DNA of 16,177 nucleotides from Chlamydiota bacterium (GTDB taxonomy: Bacteria; Chlamydiota; Chlamydiia; Chlamydiales; SLFE01), in the NCBI GenBank assembly GCA_011065065.1, contig JAAKFL010000021.1, forward strand, positions 1 to 16,177. Direction: 5' to 3'. Both the position numbers and the translations under genes were made by a program. Positions within the stretch are counted from its first letter, which is position 1. The number at the start of each line of letters is the position of its first letter. Positions 6,540-13,398 of this stretch are shown here, piece by piece. The notes beneath the pieces were generated by a model. That model did not search any database. It was not told where the DNA came from and saw only the letters and a list, made by a program, of their open reading frames with translations.

Positions 6540-7525
6540 AACGATTGCCTCCTTTCAAACACGTTTTCCATCCTGCATTTCCCTTGTGCAACCTCAGTAA
6601 TGTGTTCTTTTAATTCTGATTTTATCAAATGTAGACCCAGAGAATATGAGGGGATTTCTGCGATGCAATTGACAAGTTCGTCCAATACATACTCAAGATT
6701 TTCTGCTGGAATGGATTGTATAAAGGCATTTAAGTATTGAGGATCATGCATAAAAGAATTTTGTATCGCGGAACTCCATAGCATATTGATGATTTCTTCG
6801 TTAGAAAGTCGGCCACGTTGTAGCAGTTCATAGCAATTCCAAATTTTGATCTGGTTTTTCGTCAATAGTTTTTCCCCTGTCAAATAGAGAAATAATTCAT
6901 ATTGCTCGTCGGAAATTTCTTTAAGTTGTGTGAAATCAAGCTTTTTCCATTCTTTCGAATTGAGGTAGTTTTTACATACAGAAATCAATTCTGGAGTGCA
7001 AGGAATCTCTTGATCAGTATCAAGAAGCCCATGTTTTTCGATGATGCGAGTGATCCGGCGAATTTCTGGTTTTTGTGTTGGGTAAGTGAGCCTCTGTGGT
7101 AATCGTATTTTGCAGTTGATACATGAGAGAAAGCAGCAAAAGCCTGCAAGAAGAGTGGAGATTCCGTAGACAATCACAAAACCCAAAATCAATTCATGAG
7201 GTATCGACGAGCTTGAAGAACTAGAATCGTCATGACTGTCATCGCTAGAATTATTTACAAAGTGATAATAGACAAATCCTAAAGTAGATAAAAAACCAAT
7301 CGTAGCGGTGCAGCAAAGACTGAGACTACAGCATTGGAATATTCTCCTTGTCCCTAAGTGTCGGGTTTGGGGGAGGCGGCATTCTTCCCTTTTTCTTTCT
7401 AATGTATCACGGACATCCCCAATTGAAAGATAAGCCGTTGTGCTGATGCGATGGTTTTCTTCAAAAATTTCGGTGAGTGAAATCAGTTGATAAGGAGTCT
7501 TATTTATGGACGGTGTACTTTCCAT
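6536..7525 (-). CDS. Inc-like two-helix membrane protein B
   Basis: 329 residues from ATG 7525 (334 from ATG 7540; the shorter start has GGA at a suitable distance, the longer has none). Residues given here count from the longer start. Hydrophobic helices at about 71-95 and 117-141 are separated by a Ser/Asp-rich loop (NNSSDDSHDDS and a run of seven Ser), longer than in typical Inc proteins. The helices are Cys-rich (CCSLSLCC, FCCFLSCINC). The C-terminal soluble domain (about 155-330) is related to that of protein A (see that entry). There is no signal peptide. It lies first in a two-gene operon with its own candidate promoter and is bracketed, with A, by related repeats at 5367-5398 and 7614-7645. 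I recognise no family beyond the Inc-like topology. Confidence 0.75.
   Translation of the reverse strand: MESTPSINKTPYQLISLTEIFEENHRISTTAYLSIGDVRDTLERKREECRLPQTRHLGTRRIFQCCSLSLCCTATIGFLSTLGFVYYHFVNNSSDDSHDDSSSSSSSIPHELILGFVIVYGISTLLAGFCCFLSCINCKIRLPQRLTYPTQKPEIRRITRIIEKHGLLDTDQEIPCTPELISVCKNYLNSKEWKKLDFTQLKEISDEQYELFLYLTGEKLLTKNQIKIWNCYELLQRGRLSNEEIINMLWSSAIQNSFMHDPQYLNAFIQSIPAENLEYVLDELVNCIAEIPSYSLGLHLIKSELKEHITEVAQGKCRMENVFERRQSL
6545..6555 (-). promoter_or_regulatory. Strong ribosome binding site for the GTG start of protein A
   Basis: On the minus strand AAAGGAGG lies inside the ERRQSL codons of protein B, eight bases before the GTG at 6539. It confirms the unusual start and shows translational coupling of the two paralogues. 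Confidence 0.75.
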
Positions 7526-7559
7526 AGAGATGATCCACATGTAGAAGTCAGAATTTTGA

Positions 7560-7589
7560 ATTATGAAGTATGAAGTCAGTTTAAATCAA
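7560..7589 (-). promoter_or_regulatory. Candidate promoter of the Inc-like pair
   Basis: On the minus strand: -35 TTGATT (7584-7589), 18-bp spacer, -10 CATAAT (7560-7565). The -10 matches five of six bases. The region between the hemolysin-like gene and the Inc-like pair is AT-rich, so chance matches are possible. Confidence 0.35.
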
Positions 7590-7613
7590 CAGACTAGTAC
7601 CCTATCAACTTTA

Positions 7614-7655
7614 TTTTGAAATATATCTTTAAAATTTAACCGCGATCTTCGCGGT
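7614..7655 (-). terminator. Terminator hairpin of the CBS-domain gene; collapsed copy of the dispersed repeat
   Basis: ACCGCGA (7639-7645) pairs with TCGCGGT (7649-7655) over a 3-nt loop, 8 bp after the stop of the CBS-domain gene. On the minus strand it is followed by TAAATTTT, so it fits a rho-independent terminator for that gene. The 32 bases 7614-7645 match 5367-5398 at 30 positions, so this is the edge of the same dispersed repeat with its centre lost. Confidence 0.6.
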
Positions 7656-7662
7656 AAAAAAA

Positions 7663-9009
7663 TTACTCAGACGGTTCTTCAAAAATTTTCGACGTGATCT
7701 TTACTTTCTCAACTCCACGCTCATTCGATTTCATCACTTCGATCTTAAAATCGTCGTGATCAATCACAAATCCACGCGTGGGAATTGTTCCAGTGCGATG
7801 ATAAATATAGCCCCCAACGGTATCATAGTCGGCTTCTTGGGGGATTTTAATTTCCAGCTCTTCTTCTATATCCAAAATACTCATCCTGGCATCCAATAGC
7901 CAAACTCCGCTGGTTAACGGAGTAAACAGTTCGATGTCTTCGTCGTATTCGTCTACGATTTCTCCGACAATCTCTTCTAAAATATCCTCAATGGTGACAA
8001 TTCCTTCTGTGCCTCCATACTCGTCCACAACGATCGCCAAATGAAGTTGCTTTTTTCGAAACTCTTGCAACAAATGGGAAATTCTTTTGGTTTCAGGAGT
8101 GTACATCGTCTTTTTAACAATAGTTTCGATTGGGGTGTCCAAGATTTCAGGTCTATCAGGATTTTTTGCGAATTCCATGTATTTTATAAGAATATCCTTG
8201 TACATCAAGATTCCCATGACTTCGTCCACAGAGTTTTTGTATACAGGGATACGTGAAAATCCCTCTTTTTCCAACTGCTGGGCGGCATCGCGAATGGTTG
8301 TTTTGCCGGGGAGAGAAAAGATATCGACTCTAGGGACCATAATTTCCCGAGCAATCCGGTTCCGAAATGTCATAACCGATTCAATTAACTCTTTATCCAT
8401 GGGATCTAGAACGGCCCCTGTATCAGCCTCTTGAATCATCTCTATTAACTCTTGCTTGACTTGCATTTGCGGCTCGCTAAGATCTTCGGAAATTGTCGCG
8501 TGAGTGAATGCTCGATAAATCATCAACAAAGGATAAGAGATCGGAAAAAAAAGGATCATAAAGAATGATGAAATAGGTGACAGTATTTTGATCGCCGTTC
8601 TTGGCTTATGGGCTCCAAATGATCGTGGAATCAATTCTCCTAAAACAATATAAAGGAAGATAAACAAAAAATAATACAACACCGTCCAAAGCCATATCCC
8701 GACGGAACTTATATCTTCCCCGTTAAAAGGGAAGATTTTTGTTTGTTGAAGGAACATCATCATTAAGAAGACATAGAGGAATCGGGCGACTCCTTGAGAA
8801 CAGACCACGATAAAATAAATCGTATCAAAGTCATGTCCCGTAAAGAGCTTTTGATGGATCCATCTGTAGTAATAGTGGTGATGGATGGTAATCGAGAATT
8901 TTGCCGTGTCTTCACGGTGTATTCTTCTCAGCGCCTGATTAGTGGCTGTGAGTGCAAACAAGCCAACGAGCATCAATGCAATGACGCCAAGTAATATAGC
9001 GGAGATCAA
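7663..9009 (-). CDS. CNNM/HlyC-CorC family membrane protein with two CBS domains
   Basis: 448 residues, normal for the family. Membrane segments at about 3-22, 63-88, 104-125 and 142-166 form the CNNM (DUF21) domain, with the GELIPRSFG motif at 124-132. Two CBS domains follow (about 222-280 and 293-352), with the signature VDEYGGTEGIVTIEDILEEI at 328-347, then a CorC/HlyC transporter-associated domain (about 365-442). Members are linked to divalent cation (Mg or Co) transport or its control; the old name hemolysin is misleading. Start: the frame begins with TTG at 9009 behind GGAGGG on the minus strand; the next in-frame Met is residue 13, which would cut the first membrane helix, so TTG is preferred. 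It follows ybeY by 57 bp, an order I recall from Chlamydia (CT422-CT423). Confidence 0.93.
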   Translation of the reverse strand: MISAILLGVIALMLVGLFALTATNQALRRIHREDTAKFSITIHHHYYYRWIHQKLFTGHDFDTIYFIVVCSQGVARFLYVFLMMMFLQQTKIFPFNGEDISSVGIWLWTVLYYFLFIFLYIVLGELIPRSFGAHKPRTAIKILSPISSFFMILFFPISYPLLMIYRAFTHATISEDLSEPQMQVKQELIEMIQEADTGAVLDPMDKELIESVMTFRNRIAREIMVPRVDIFSLPGKTTIRDAAQQLEKEGFSRIPVYKNSVDEVMGILMYKDILIKYMEFAKNPDRPEILDTPIETIVKKTMYTPETKRISHLLQEFRKKQLHLAIVVDEYGGTEGIVTIEDILEEIVGEIVDEYDEDIELFTPLTSGVWLLDARMSILDIEEELEIKIPQEADYDTVGGYIYHRTGTIPTRGFVIDHDDFKIEVMKSNERGVEKVKITSKIFEEPSE

Positions 9010-9066
9010 GGTCCCTCCAAATTTATTATCATATATCTGACCTTATACCAAACTGCGGAAATAACG

Positions 9067-9522
9067 TCATGAATTATAGATAGAAAGACTGAGCTTCAAG
9101 CTTTTAAGATTCTCAAGATGCCGCCTCTCAGCTTGTCGCATCTTCCGACTTTCTTCATCCTCAATGTCATCGTAACCCATCAGGTGAAGGAGACCATGGA
9201 TCACATACAGAAGAACCTCTTCATAAGGATCTCCTCCGCTCTCCATAGTATAACCGACAGCGGCTAAAGGGCATACAAAGATTTCGCCCAATAGAACATA
9301 ATCCGAAGAGTTGTTGTTTAACGGCAATGAGATGCAATCGGTAAAACTCGGATCATTGAAGAATCTCCCGTGAAGAGCGCAAATTGTCTCCTCATCCACA
9401 AAATTAATCGAGACCTCATCAGCCTTCACACCCTCTAAACGAAGGGTCTCAGAGACAACATCTGGAAGTGCCATCAAGTTGATTTCGAGATCAGTTTGAT
9501 CGTTATTTGTCGTGACGTTCAT
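9067..9522 (-). CDS. ybeY: Endoribonuclease YbeY (16S rRNA maturation)
   Basis: 151 residues, the usual family size. YbeY is a zinc-dependent RNase that works in 16S rRNA 3'-end processing and ribosome quality control. The metal motif is IHGLLHLMGYDD (108-119): H109 and H113 are present, but the third histidine of the common HGxLHLxGYDH motif is Asp119 here. Asp can also bind metal. Other signatures are NFVDEETI (40-47), NDPSFTDCISLPL (56-68, family form R-x-x-D-x-PTDVLSFP) and LGEIFVC (78-84). The start (ATG 9522) is 8 bp after the stop of the small basic protein and has no good binding site, so it may depend on coupling. Confidence 0.93.
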   Translation of the reverse strand: MNVTTNNDQTDLEINLMALPDVVSETLRLEGVKADEVSINFVDEETICALHGRFFNDPSFTDCISLPLNNNSSDYVLLGEIFVCPLAAVGYTMESGGDPYEEVLLYVIHGLLHLMGYDDIEDEESRKMRQAERRHLENLKSLKLSLSIYNS

Positions 9523-9530
9523 ATAAGGGG

Positions 9531-9689
9531 TTATATGATTGGGGTTTTAGGAAGACCTGTGACTTTCTTGTTTTCACCATCTTTCCAACGGTCCATTTTT
9601 CTCAAGACATCTATCCGCTCATAGCGCTTCAAAACGTTTCTCTTGATGTTCCCTTTGTTGGATTTTCCATAACTTGGATGCCTAGACAT
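9531..9689 (-). CDS. Small basic protein of the Chlamydiae/Verrucomicrobia type, 52 aa
   Basis: Sequence starts MSRHPSYGKSNKGNIKRNVL and ends KKVTGLPKTPII; about a third of the residues are Lys or Arg. MSxHPS-x-G, KRNVLKRYERIDVL and VTGLPKT are what I know of the short small-basic-protein family of Chlamydiae, Verrucomicrobia and relatives; its function is unknown, and a link to ribosome or RNA is only suggested by its charge. Start: ATG 9695 and ATG 9689 are both in frame; the GAGG on the minus strand is two bases before the first and eight before the second, so 9689 is chosen. The gene is 11 bp after the upstream small gene and 8 bp before ybeY, in one operon. Confidence 0.85.
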   Translation of the reverse strand: MSRHPSYGKSNKGNIKRNVLKRYERIDVLRKMDRWKDGENKKVTGLPKTPII

Positions 9690-9700
9690 AGTCATTTCCT

Positions 9701-9874
9701 CTACTTAATTTTAGGTATAAAAACTGTTGTTGCAATGTCACCCTCTAAAGCATTTGCATGCTCCTTAAATCCCTTTGGAAGGTTATCCTTCTTAGGACCT
9801 GTTTTTTCCGAAGGCATGCGAGGACGGCGAGGGGAAATAGCTCGTCTCTTATCTTGTTTACTCATTCGTGTCAT
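9701..9874 (-). CDS. Small conserved basic protein, 57 aa
   Basis: Sequence begins MTRMSKQDKRRAISPRRPRM, is very basic over residues 1-40 (RRPRMPSEKTGPKKDNLPKG) and ends in a hydrophobic IATTVFIPKIK tail. A perfect AAGGAG with 6-base spacing precedes ATG 9874. It opens a compact minus-strand run (small protein, small basic protein, ybeY, CBS protein). I recall two unnamed tiny genes (CT421.1, CT421.2) at the same place beside ybeY in Chlamydia trachomatis, which would make this the conserved partner, but I cannot check the alignment. Function unknown. Confidence 0.8.
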   Translation of the reverse strand: MTRMSKQDKRRAISPRRPRMPSEKTGPKKDNLPKGFKEHANALEGDIATTVFIPKIK

Positions 9875-9888
9875 TTGTGACTCCTTAC

Positions 9889-9944
9889 AATCGGTATGAA
9901 CCTATGTCAAAAGCATTTATTGAGATAGGTTCACAGGACCGATT
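9889..9944 (-). promoter_or_regulatory. Inverted repeat overlapping the -10 box and 5' leader of the ybeY operon
   Basis: AATCGGT (9889-9895) pairs with ACCGATT (9938-9944), and TGAACCTAT (9897-9905) with ATAGGTTCA (9925-9933), with a 1/4-nt internal loop and a 19-nt end loop. The outer arm overlaps the -10 box. The inner 9-bp stem would be in the RNA directly before the AAGGAG site. It may be an operator or a 5' stem-loop. Confidence 0.55.
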
Positions 9945-9970
9945 ATAAGGGTTTCTTTGCTTTCTCGCAA
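9942..9970 (-). promoter_or_regulatory. Promoter of the small-protein/ybeY/CBS-protein operon
   Basis: On the minus strand: -35 TTGCGA (9965-9970), 17-bp spacer, perfect -10 TATAAT (9942-9947). Start expected near 9935, about 61 bases before ATG 9874. Confidence 0.75.
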
Positions 9971-10038
9971 TGGAAAAATTTTGATGATATTAAGGGTGTT
10001 AACAATGTCTTAATAAAATATTAATAAAATTTTAATTA

Positions 10039-10067
10039 TTGACTTAAATAATAATTTATGTTATCAT
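10039..10067 (+). promoter_or_regulatory. Promoter of the amphipathic-helix protein gene
   Basis: -35 TTGACT (10039-10044), 17-bp spacer, -10 TATCAT (10062-10067), both five of six consensus bases, in a very AT-rich stretch. Expected start near 10074, giving a leader of about 27 bases. Confidence 0.7.
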
Positions 10068-10100
10068 TTTGTTTGAAAATAGTAAAAATATGGAAAAGTT

Positions 10101-11210
10101 ATGCAACCAACAGATAGTATAAATTCTTATCATTATACCCTTCATGAAGTTGAAGTAGGGGCTGAAGATGGGTTCGAGCTCGGTTCTGGTCTTGCCAATC
10201 TGCCTGAAGATGTTTTGGAGGCCCTGAAAGATGATAATCTTGAATTAGCGATGTTCTTATTGAACAAGCATAAGGGTGAAGGATCTGACTTAGAGACAGG
10301 GTTTGGCTGCACCATTAACAATCTGATGAAAAAGTTGATGCGTGCAATGAGTTTCAATTTTCGAGTGGCCAAACCTGCAAAAAAGAAGGCAAAAAAAGTT
10401 CAAAAAAATCAGAAGTCTGCAAAGACTCCCGTCGTAAAAAAATTAGTCAAAGTATTGGTTAATGGAACGATGAAATTGATTGGGATTCCTGGGAAAGTGA
10501 TGGTAAGAGTGGTGAATCTTGGGAAAAGGGTGGTTGTCAAGTTGACCGATATCGTGATGCACAATGTTGTTAAACCTGTGATCGCTCCTTTTGTGAAAGT
10601 GGCAACAGTTGTCGTGGAGAAATATCAGGCTATTGAAGAGTTTATTTCCGAGAAGTTTGAAAAGATAACGGAGAAGGTGAAAGACCTGAAAGAGAAGGTG
10701 GCAGAGAAAGTGGAGAAATTTGTTGAAGAGGTGCATGAGATTGCAAAGCCGGTTAGATTGTGGCTCAGCAATAAGTTTAAAGATTTTGCAGATAAGCAAA
10801 AGTGGATGAAAGCTGCGCTTGGACAGCAGTTCCAAAATGTCATTAAGGTCGCAGATTACTCCATTAACATGATTGCATTTGTTGTGGTTCCGCTGGTATT
10901 TTGTGGAAAACAAATGGGGAAGGGATTGAAGTTATTGAAAGAGGGCTTTGCGAAACACGGTAAAAAGTTCTTACGATTTGGAAATTGGGTAAAAGGGTAT
11001 CTTGCAAAAGGGGTTGAATCTTTGAATGGTGTGATCAGCGCGATCACCGGAGCCATCGAGCGTATTCTCAATATGATCTTCAATTGGATTTTGTCGCTTT
11101 TGATGAAGCTGTGGAATTTAGTTATGAAGGTCGTTTCTGTAGTGATGAAGCTTTTGAATTGGCTGAAAGAACGAATCGTAAAGAGTATCACGCATTATCT
11201 TTCTAATTAA
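10101..11210 (+). CDS. Unrecognised Lys/Val-rich amphipathic-helix protein, 369 aa
   Basis: Residues 1-65 are acidic (HEVEVGAEDGFELG, PEDVLEALKDD). Residues 86-118 are strongly basic (AKPAKKKAKKVQKNQKSAK). From about 111 to the end, helices alternate with hydrophobic and Lys-rich faces. Residues 184-216 read as three 11-residue units (EKFEKITEKVK, DLKEKVAEKVE, KFVEEVHEIAK), the periodicity of apolipoprotein, synuclein, perilipin and LEA helices that lie on lipid surfaces. Hydrophobic segments at about 254-268 and 317-352 could enter or bind a membrane. There is no signal peptide. The start ATG 10101 has a weak GGAAAAG site. The gene stands alone, with its own good promoter and a palindromic repeat behind it. 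I do not recognise a family; a secreted lipid-binding or nucleic-acid-binding protein is possible. Nothing shows enzymatic activity. Confidence 0.85.
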   Translation: MQPTDSINSYHYTLHEVEVGAEDGFELGSGLANLPEDVLEALKDDNLELAMFLLNKHKGEGSDLETGFGCTINNLMKKLMRAMSFNFRVAKPAKKKAKKVQKNQKSAKTPVVKKLVKVLVNGTMKLIGIPGKVMVRVVNLGKRVVVKLTDIVMHNVVKPVIAPFVKVATVVVEKYQAIEEFISEKFEKITEKVKDLKEKVAEKVEKFVEEVHEIAKPVRLWLSNKFKDFADKQKWMKAALGQQFQNVIKVADYSINMIAFVVVPLVFCGKQMGKGLKLLKEGFAKHGKKFLRFGNWVKGYLAKGVESLNGVISAITGAIERILNMIFNWILSLLMKLWNLVMKVVSVVMKLLNWLKERIVKSITHYLSN

Positions 11211-11224
11211 CTTTGAAAAATTTT

Positions 11225-11430
11225 ACCGCGAAGATCGCGAAGATCGCGAAGATGCGCGAAGACTGGAGCAATCATAGTGATTTCCGATGAACGTGTCCGA
11301 TTATAAATATTTAATATTTTTAAGATTAGTTACTATATATAACCTCTTTACGCAGTAGGTTTTGAAAAAAAAATAATTGAAGTTGGTCTGTTTCTTCGCG
11401 CATCTTCGCGATCTTCGCGATCTTCGCGGT
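11225..11430. repeat. 206-bp palindromic dispersed repeat, copy 2
   Basis: 11225-11262 and 11393-11430 are perfect 38-bp inverted repeats, with units CGCGAAGAT repeated three times and then GCGCGAAGA. The centre (11263-11392) is related to that of copy 1 but longer by about 20 bases. It fills the whole junction between the stops of the amphipathic-helix gene (11210) and rsmE (11437). A long stem followed by A/T on both sides suits bidirectional termination. Confidence 0.85.
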
Positions 11431-11436
11431 TAAATT

Positions 11437-12144
11437 TTAAAGCTGCCAATGTGCGATGAGTCCCGCGGCTAAAATCGCGGCAGTTTCAGTTCTCAATATA
11501 TTCGGATTTAATTTGACTCCACAAGCACCCAAAGACTCCAGGACCTCAATTTCATTATCATGAAACCCACTCTCAGGCCCTACAAAAAAACCGGTATGAT
11601 CGTTTTTTTTCCAAACAGAGTGAAATAGCGGAGCTTGAGCTCTGATATCCCCAAAATAGAAGGGCATTTCTAATGAAGACCATTTTTTTAACGGAGCTTT
11701 GATTTCAGTCTGTGGTAGCCAGTAACGACCACATTGTTTAAGGGCGGAAATTGAGATCGCTCGCAGGCGATTTTGCTGACTTTGGCTGAGTTCTTTTCGC
11801 TCGCTAAGTTTCCCTGGAAATAACCAAAAATGAGTGACCCCCAATTCGGTCCCTTTTTCGATAATGTCGTCCAGTTTTTGAGGACGGGGAATAGCCTGAG
11901 CTAAGATGATTTTTTGTTGAGGGGGAGAGAATGTTTTCACCTCGATGAGAGTGATTTGGAGAGAGCGTTTTTGGATGGATTCGATGCGCCCCTGCGCTAG
12001 GGCTCCTTGACCATTAACGAATTCAACAATATCTCCGATTTGTGCTCGCATCACGCGAACGAGATGATGAAATTCCTTATCTTGAAGCTCGATGGTCTTC
12101 TTGGATTCTAGTTTGTCGGGATAAAAAAAACGTTCGGCGGGCAT
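11437..12144 (-). CDS. rsmE: 16S rRNA (uracil-1498-N3) methyltransferase RsmE
   Basis: 235 residues, the usual size. RsmE is a SPOUT-class enzyme that uses S-adenosylmethionine to methylate U1498 of 16S rRNA. The N-terminal PUA-like domain (about 1-70) has RFFYPD and HHLVRVMRAQIGD (26-38). The SPOUT domain (about 75-235) has LAQAIPRPQKLDDIIEKGTE (81-100), ALKQCGRYWLP (134-144), VGPESGF (188-194) and ILRTETA (216-222), the last two forming the trefoil-knot cofactor site. The usual GPEGG is GPESG here. It is third in the cdaA-ybbR-rsmE run, starting 3 bp after the ybbR stop, with only a weak AGAG binding site, so coupling to ybbR is likely. Confidence 0.95.
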   Translation of the reverse strand: MPAERFFYPDKLESKKTIELQDKEFHHLVRVMRAQIGDIVEFVNGQGALAQGRIESIQKRSLQITLIEVKTFSPPQQKIILAQAIPRPQKLDDIIEKGTELGVTHFWLFPGKLSERKELSQSQQNRLRAISISALKQCGRYWLPQTEIKAPLKKWSSLEMPFYFGDIRAQAPLFHSVWKKNDHTGFFVGPESGFHDNEIEVLESLGACGVKLNPNILRTETAAILAAGLIAHWQL

Positions 12145-12147
12145 ACT

Positions 12148-13398
12148 CTACTGCTTTTCTTCCACGACAATGTTTTCATTGTCATAATCAATATTGAGTT
12201 CAAGCTGTTGCCGGCGACTTTTGTAGAGTCTGAGCGTCTGCATAAACTGTCGGAAACGGTTCCGCCAAGTCTCTTCCAGCTCTTTACTCGGTGAACGATT
12301 TTGAGAGGAGTGTTCTCGAAATTGGTTTTCTAGGTAAGCGATGTAACGGTTTTCGAGTGTTTGGGGCTGCATGAATTCCACACTCCAGCGTAAATGTTTC
12401 TCCTCGTTTTTCGGCAAGGCGATGATAGAGACTTGCATAAAGTCTTTGACAGTTTCCATAAACAGCTGGCTCACTTCATAGGCGAAAAGTTGACGATTCA
12501 AATAAGGGATTCCATTTTTGTCCTGAATCAATCCGTCACTTGAAAGTTTATAGATATCAGGATTGATGGTGTCATTGTTTTTGAATGGGAAAAAGACGTC
12601 AACGGGGAGAAAGTGCTCAATCGGAATGAAGGTTTTTCTTAAAAATTCGATCCACATGTTCTCGGCTTTGGGATCGTTAATCTGTTGCCACGGATGATTC
12701 ATAAAGGGGATATAGACTTTCTTCCAGCTATCGGGGATAGGGAAATCAATGACGTCAGTTGAGTAAGTTCCCTTTTTTGGAGTGTTGAGCCGATTTAATT
12801 CCGCTTTTGAAATGTCGTTGAGGTTGAATGTGAGCTCTAGCCCTTCAATTTTGAGCTTTTCCACTTGTTCCTCAGGCCCGCTGACGGTTTGTTCCAGATG
12901 CAAAGGCCAAATTCCCATCAACATATAGGAGTGAGGGAGATGGCCGACGGGAGTTTCCACTTTTATGGGGATTTTTGCGGTAATCAGTTTGCTTAATTTA
13001 ATCACGAATTCTTGAGATGAAACCGATTTGATGCCGTTCGTGAGATCGATATTGGGATTCAAACTCACTAGGTTCAGCTTTCCGACCTGCACGAGCCACT
13101 CATTCGGAGCGTTTCCCGCATCCAGAATGACCTCAAGATCTCCGGGTTCCAAGATTTCGATCACTTTCTTTGATCCACTCACTGTCAATGTCGCTCGTCG
13201 ACTAAGAATTCCATTAGGAAGAAGTCCTTCAATGGTTTTATTGATGGGAAGATTGACGATGCGGATCGGCACTCCGACTAAGGTTTTTGTTTCAATGATG
13301 GACTGATTGATAAACCACCAGGTAATCAGAGCCAATACAAGAGCGATCAGTTTACGCTGCCAGTTTTCCGAGAATAATTGTGAAAAAAAAGTACTCAC
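12148..13398 (-). CDS. ybbR: YbbR/CdaR-like regulator of the diadenylate cyclase
   Basis: 416 residues. The N-terminal signature NWQRKLIALVLALITWWFIN (12-31) is the single membrane helix. Extracytoplasmic YbbR-type beta domains follow at about 37-136 and 138-235 (VPIRIVNLP at 43-51, AKIPIKVETPVG at 141-152). The rest (about 240-416) is not a recognised domain and has a charged helical end. In Firmicutes the partner protein, CdaR, binds CdaA and tunes c-di-AMP synthesis. Start: GTG 13398 overlaps the TGA of cdaA (GTGA). There is no other start before the membrane helix. Family is clear; regulation of the cyclase here is inferred from adjacency. Confidence 0.9.
   Translation of the reverse strand: MSTFFSQLFSENWQRKLIALVLALITWWFINQSIIETKTLVGVPIRIVNLPINKTIEGLLPNGILSRRATLTVSGSKKVIEILEPGDLEVILDAGNAPNEWLVQVGKLNLVSLNPNIDLTNGIKSVSSQEFVIKLSKLITAKIPIKVETPVGHLPHSYMLMGIWPLHLEQTVSGPEEQVEKLKIEGLELTFNLNDISKAELNRLNTPKKGTYSTDVIDFPIPDSWKKVYIPFMNHPWQQINDPKAENMWIEFLRKTFIPIEHFLPVDVFFPFKNNDTINPDIYKLSSDGLIQDKNGIPYLNRQLFAYEVSQLFMETVKDFMQVSIIALPKNEEKHLRWSVEFMQPQTLENRYIAYLENQFREHSSQNRSPSKELEETWRNRFRQFMQTLRLYKSRRQQLELNIDYDNENIVVEEKQ

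Noticed and set aside
7663..9009. Reading the CBS-domain protein as a hemolysin toxin
   Set aside because: The CNNM-CBS-CorC layout belongs to cation transport proteins; the hemolysin name is historic and nothing in the sequence supports toxin activity.
9678..9899. 73-residue plus-strand frame
   Set aside because: It is antisense to the two small basic protein genes, whose ribosome sites, spacing and family motifs are clear on the minus strand.
10142..11191. Four minus-strand open frames across the amphipathic-helix gene
   Set aside because: They are shadows of the plus-strand gene, which has a promoter, long frame and consistent helix pattern; the shadows are Phe/Ser/Asn-rich and have no coherent start sites.
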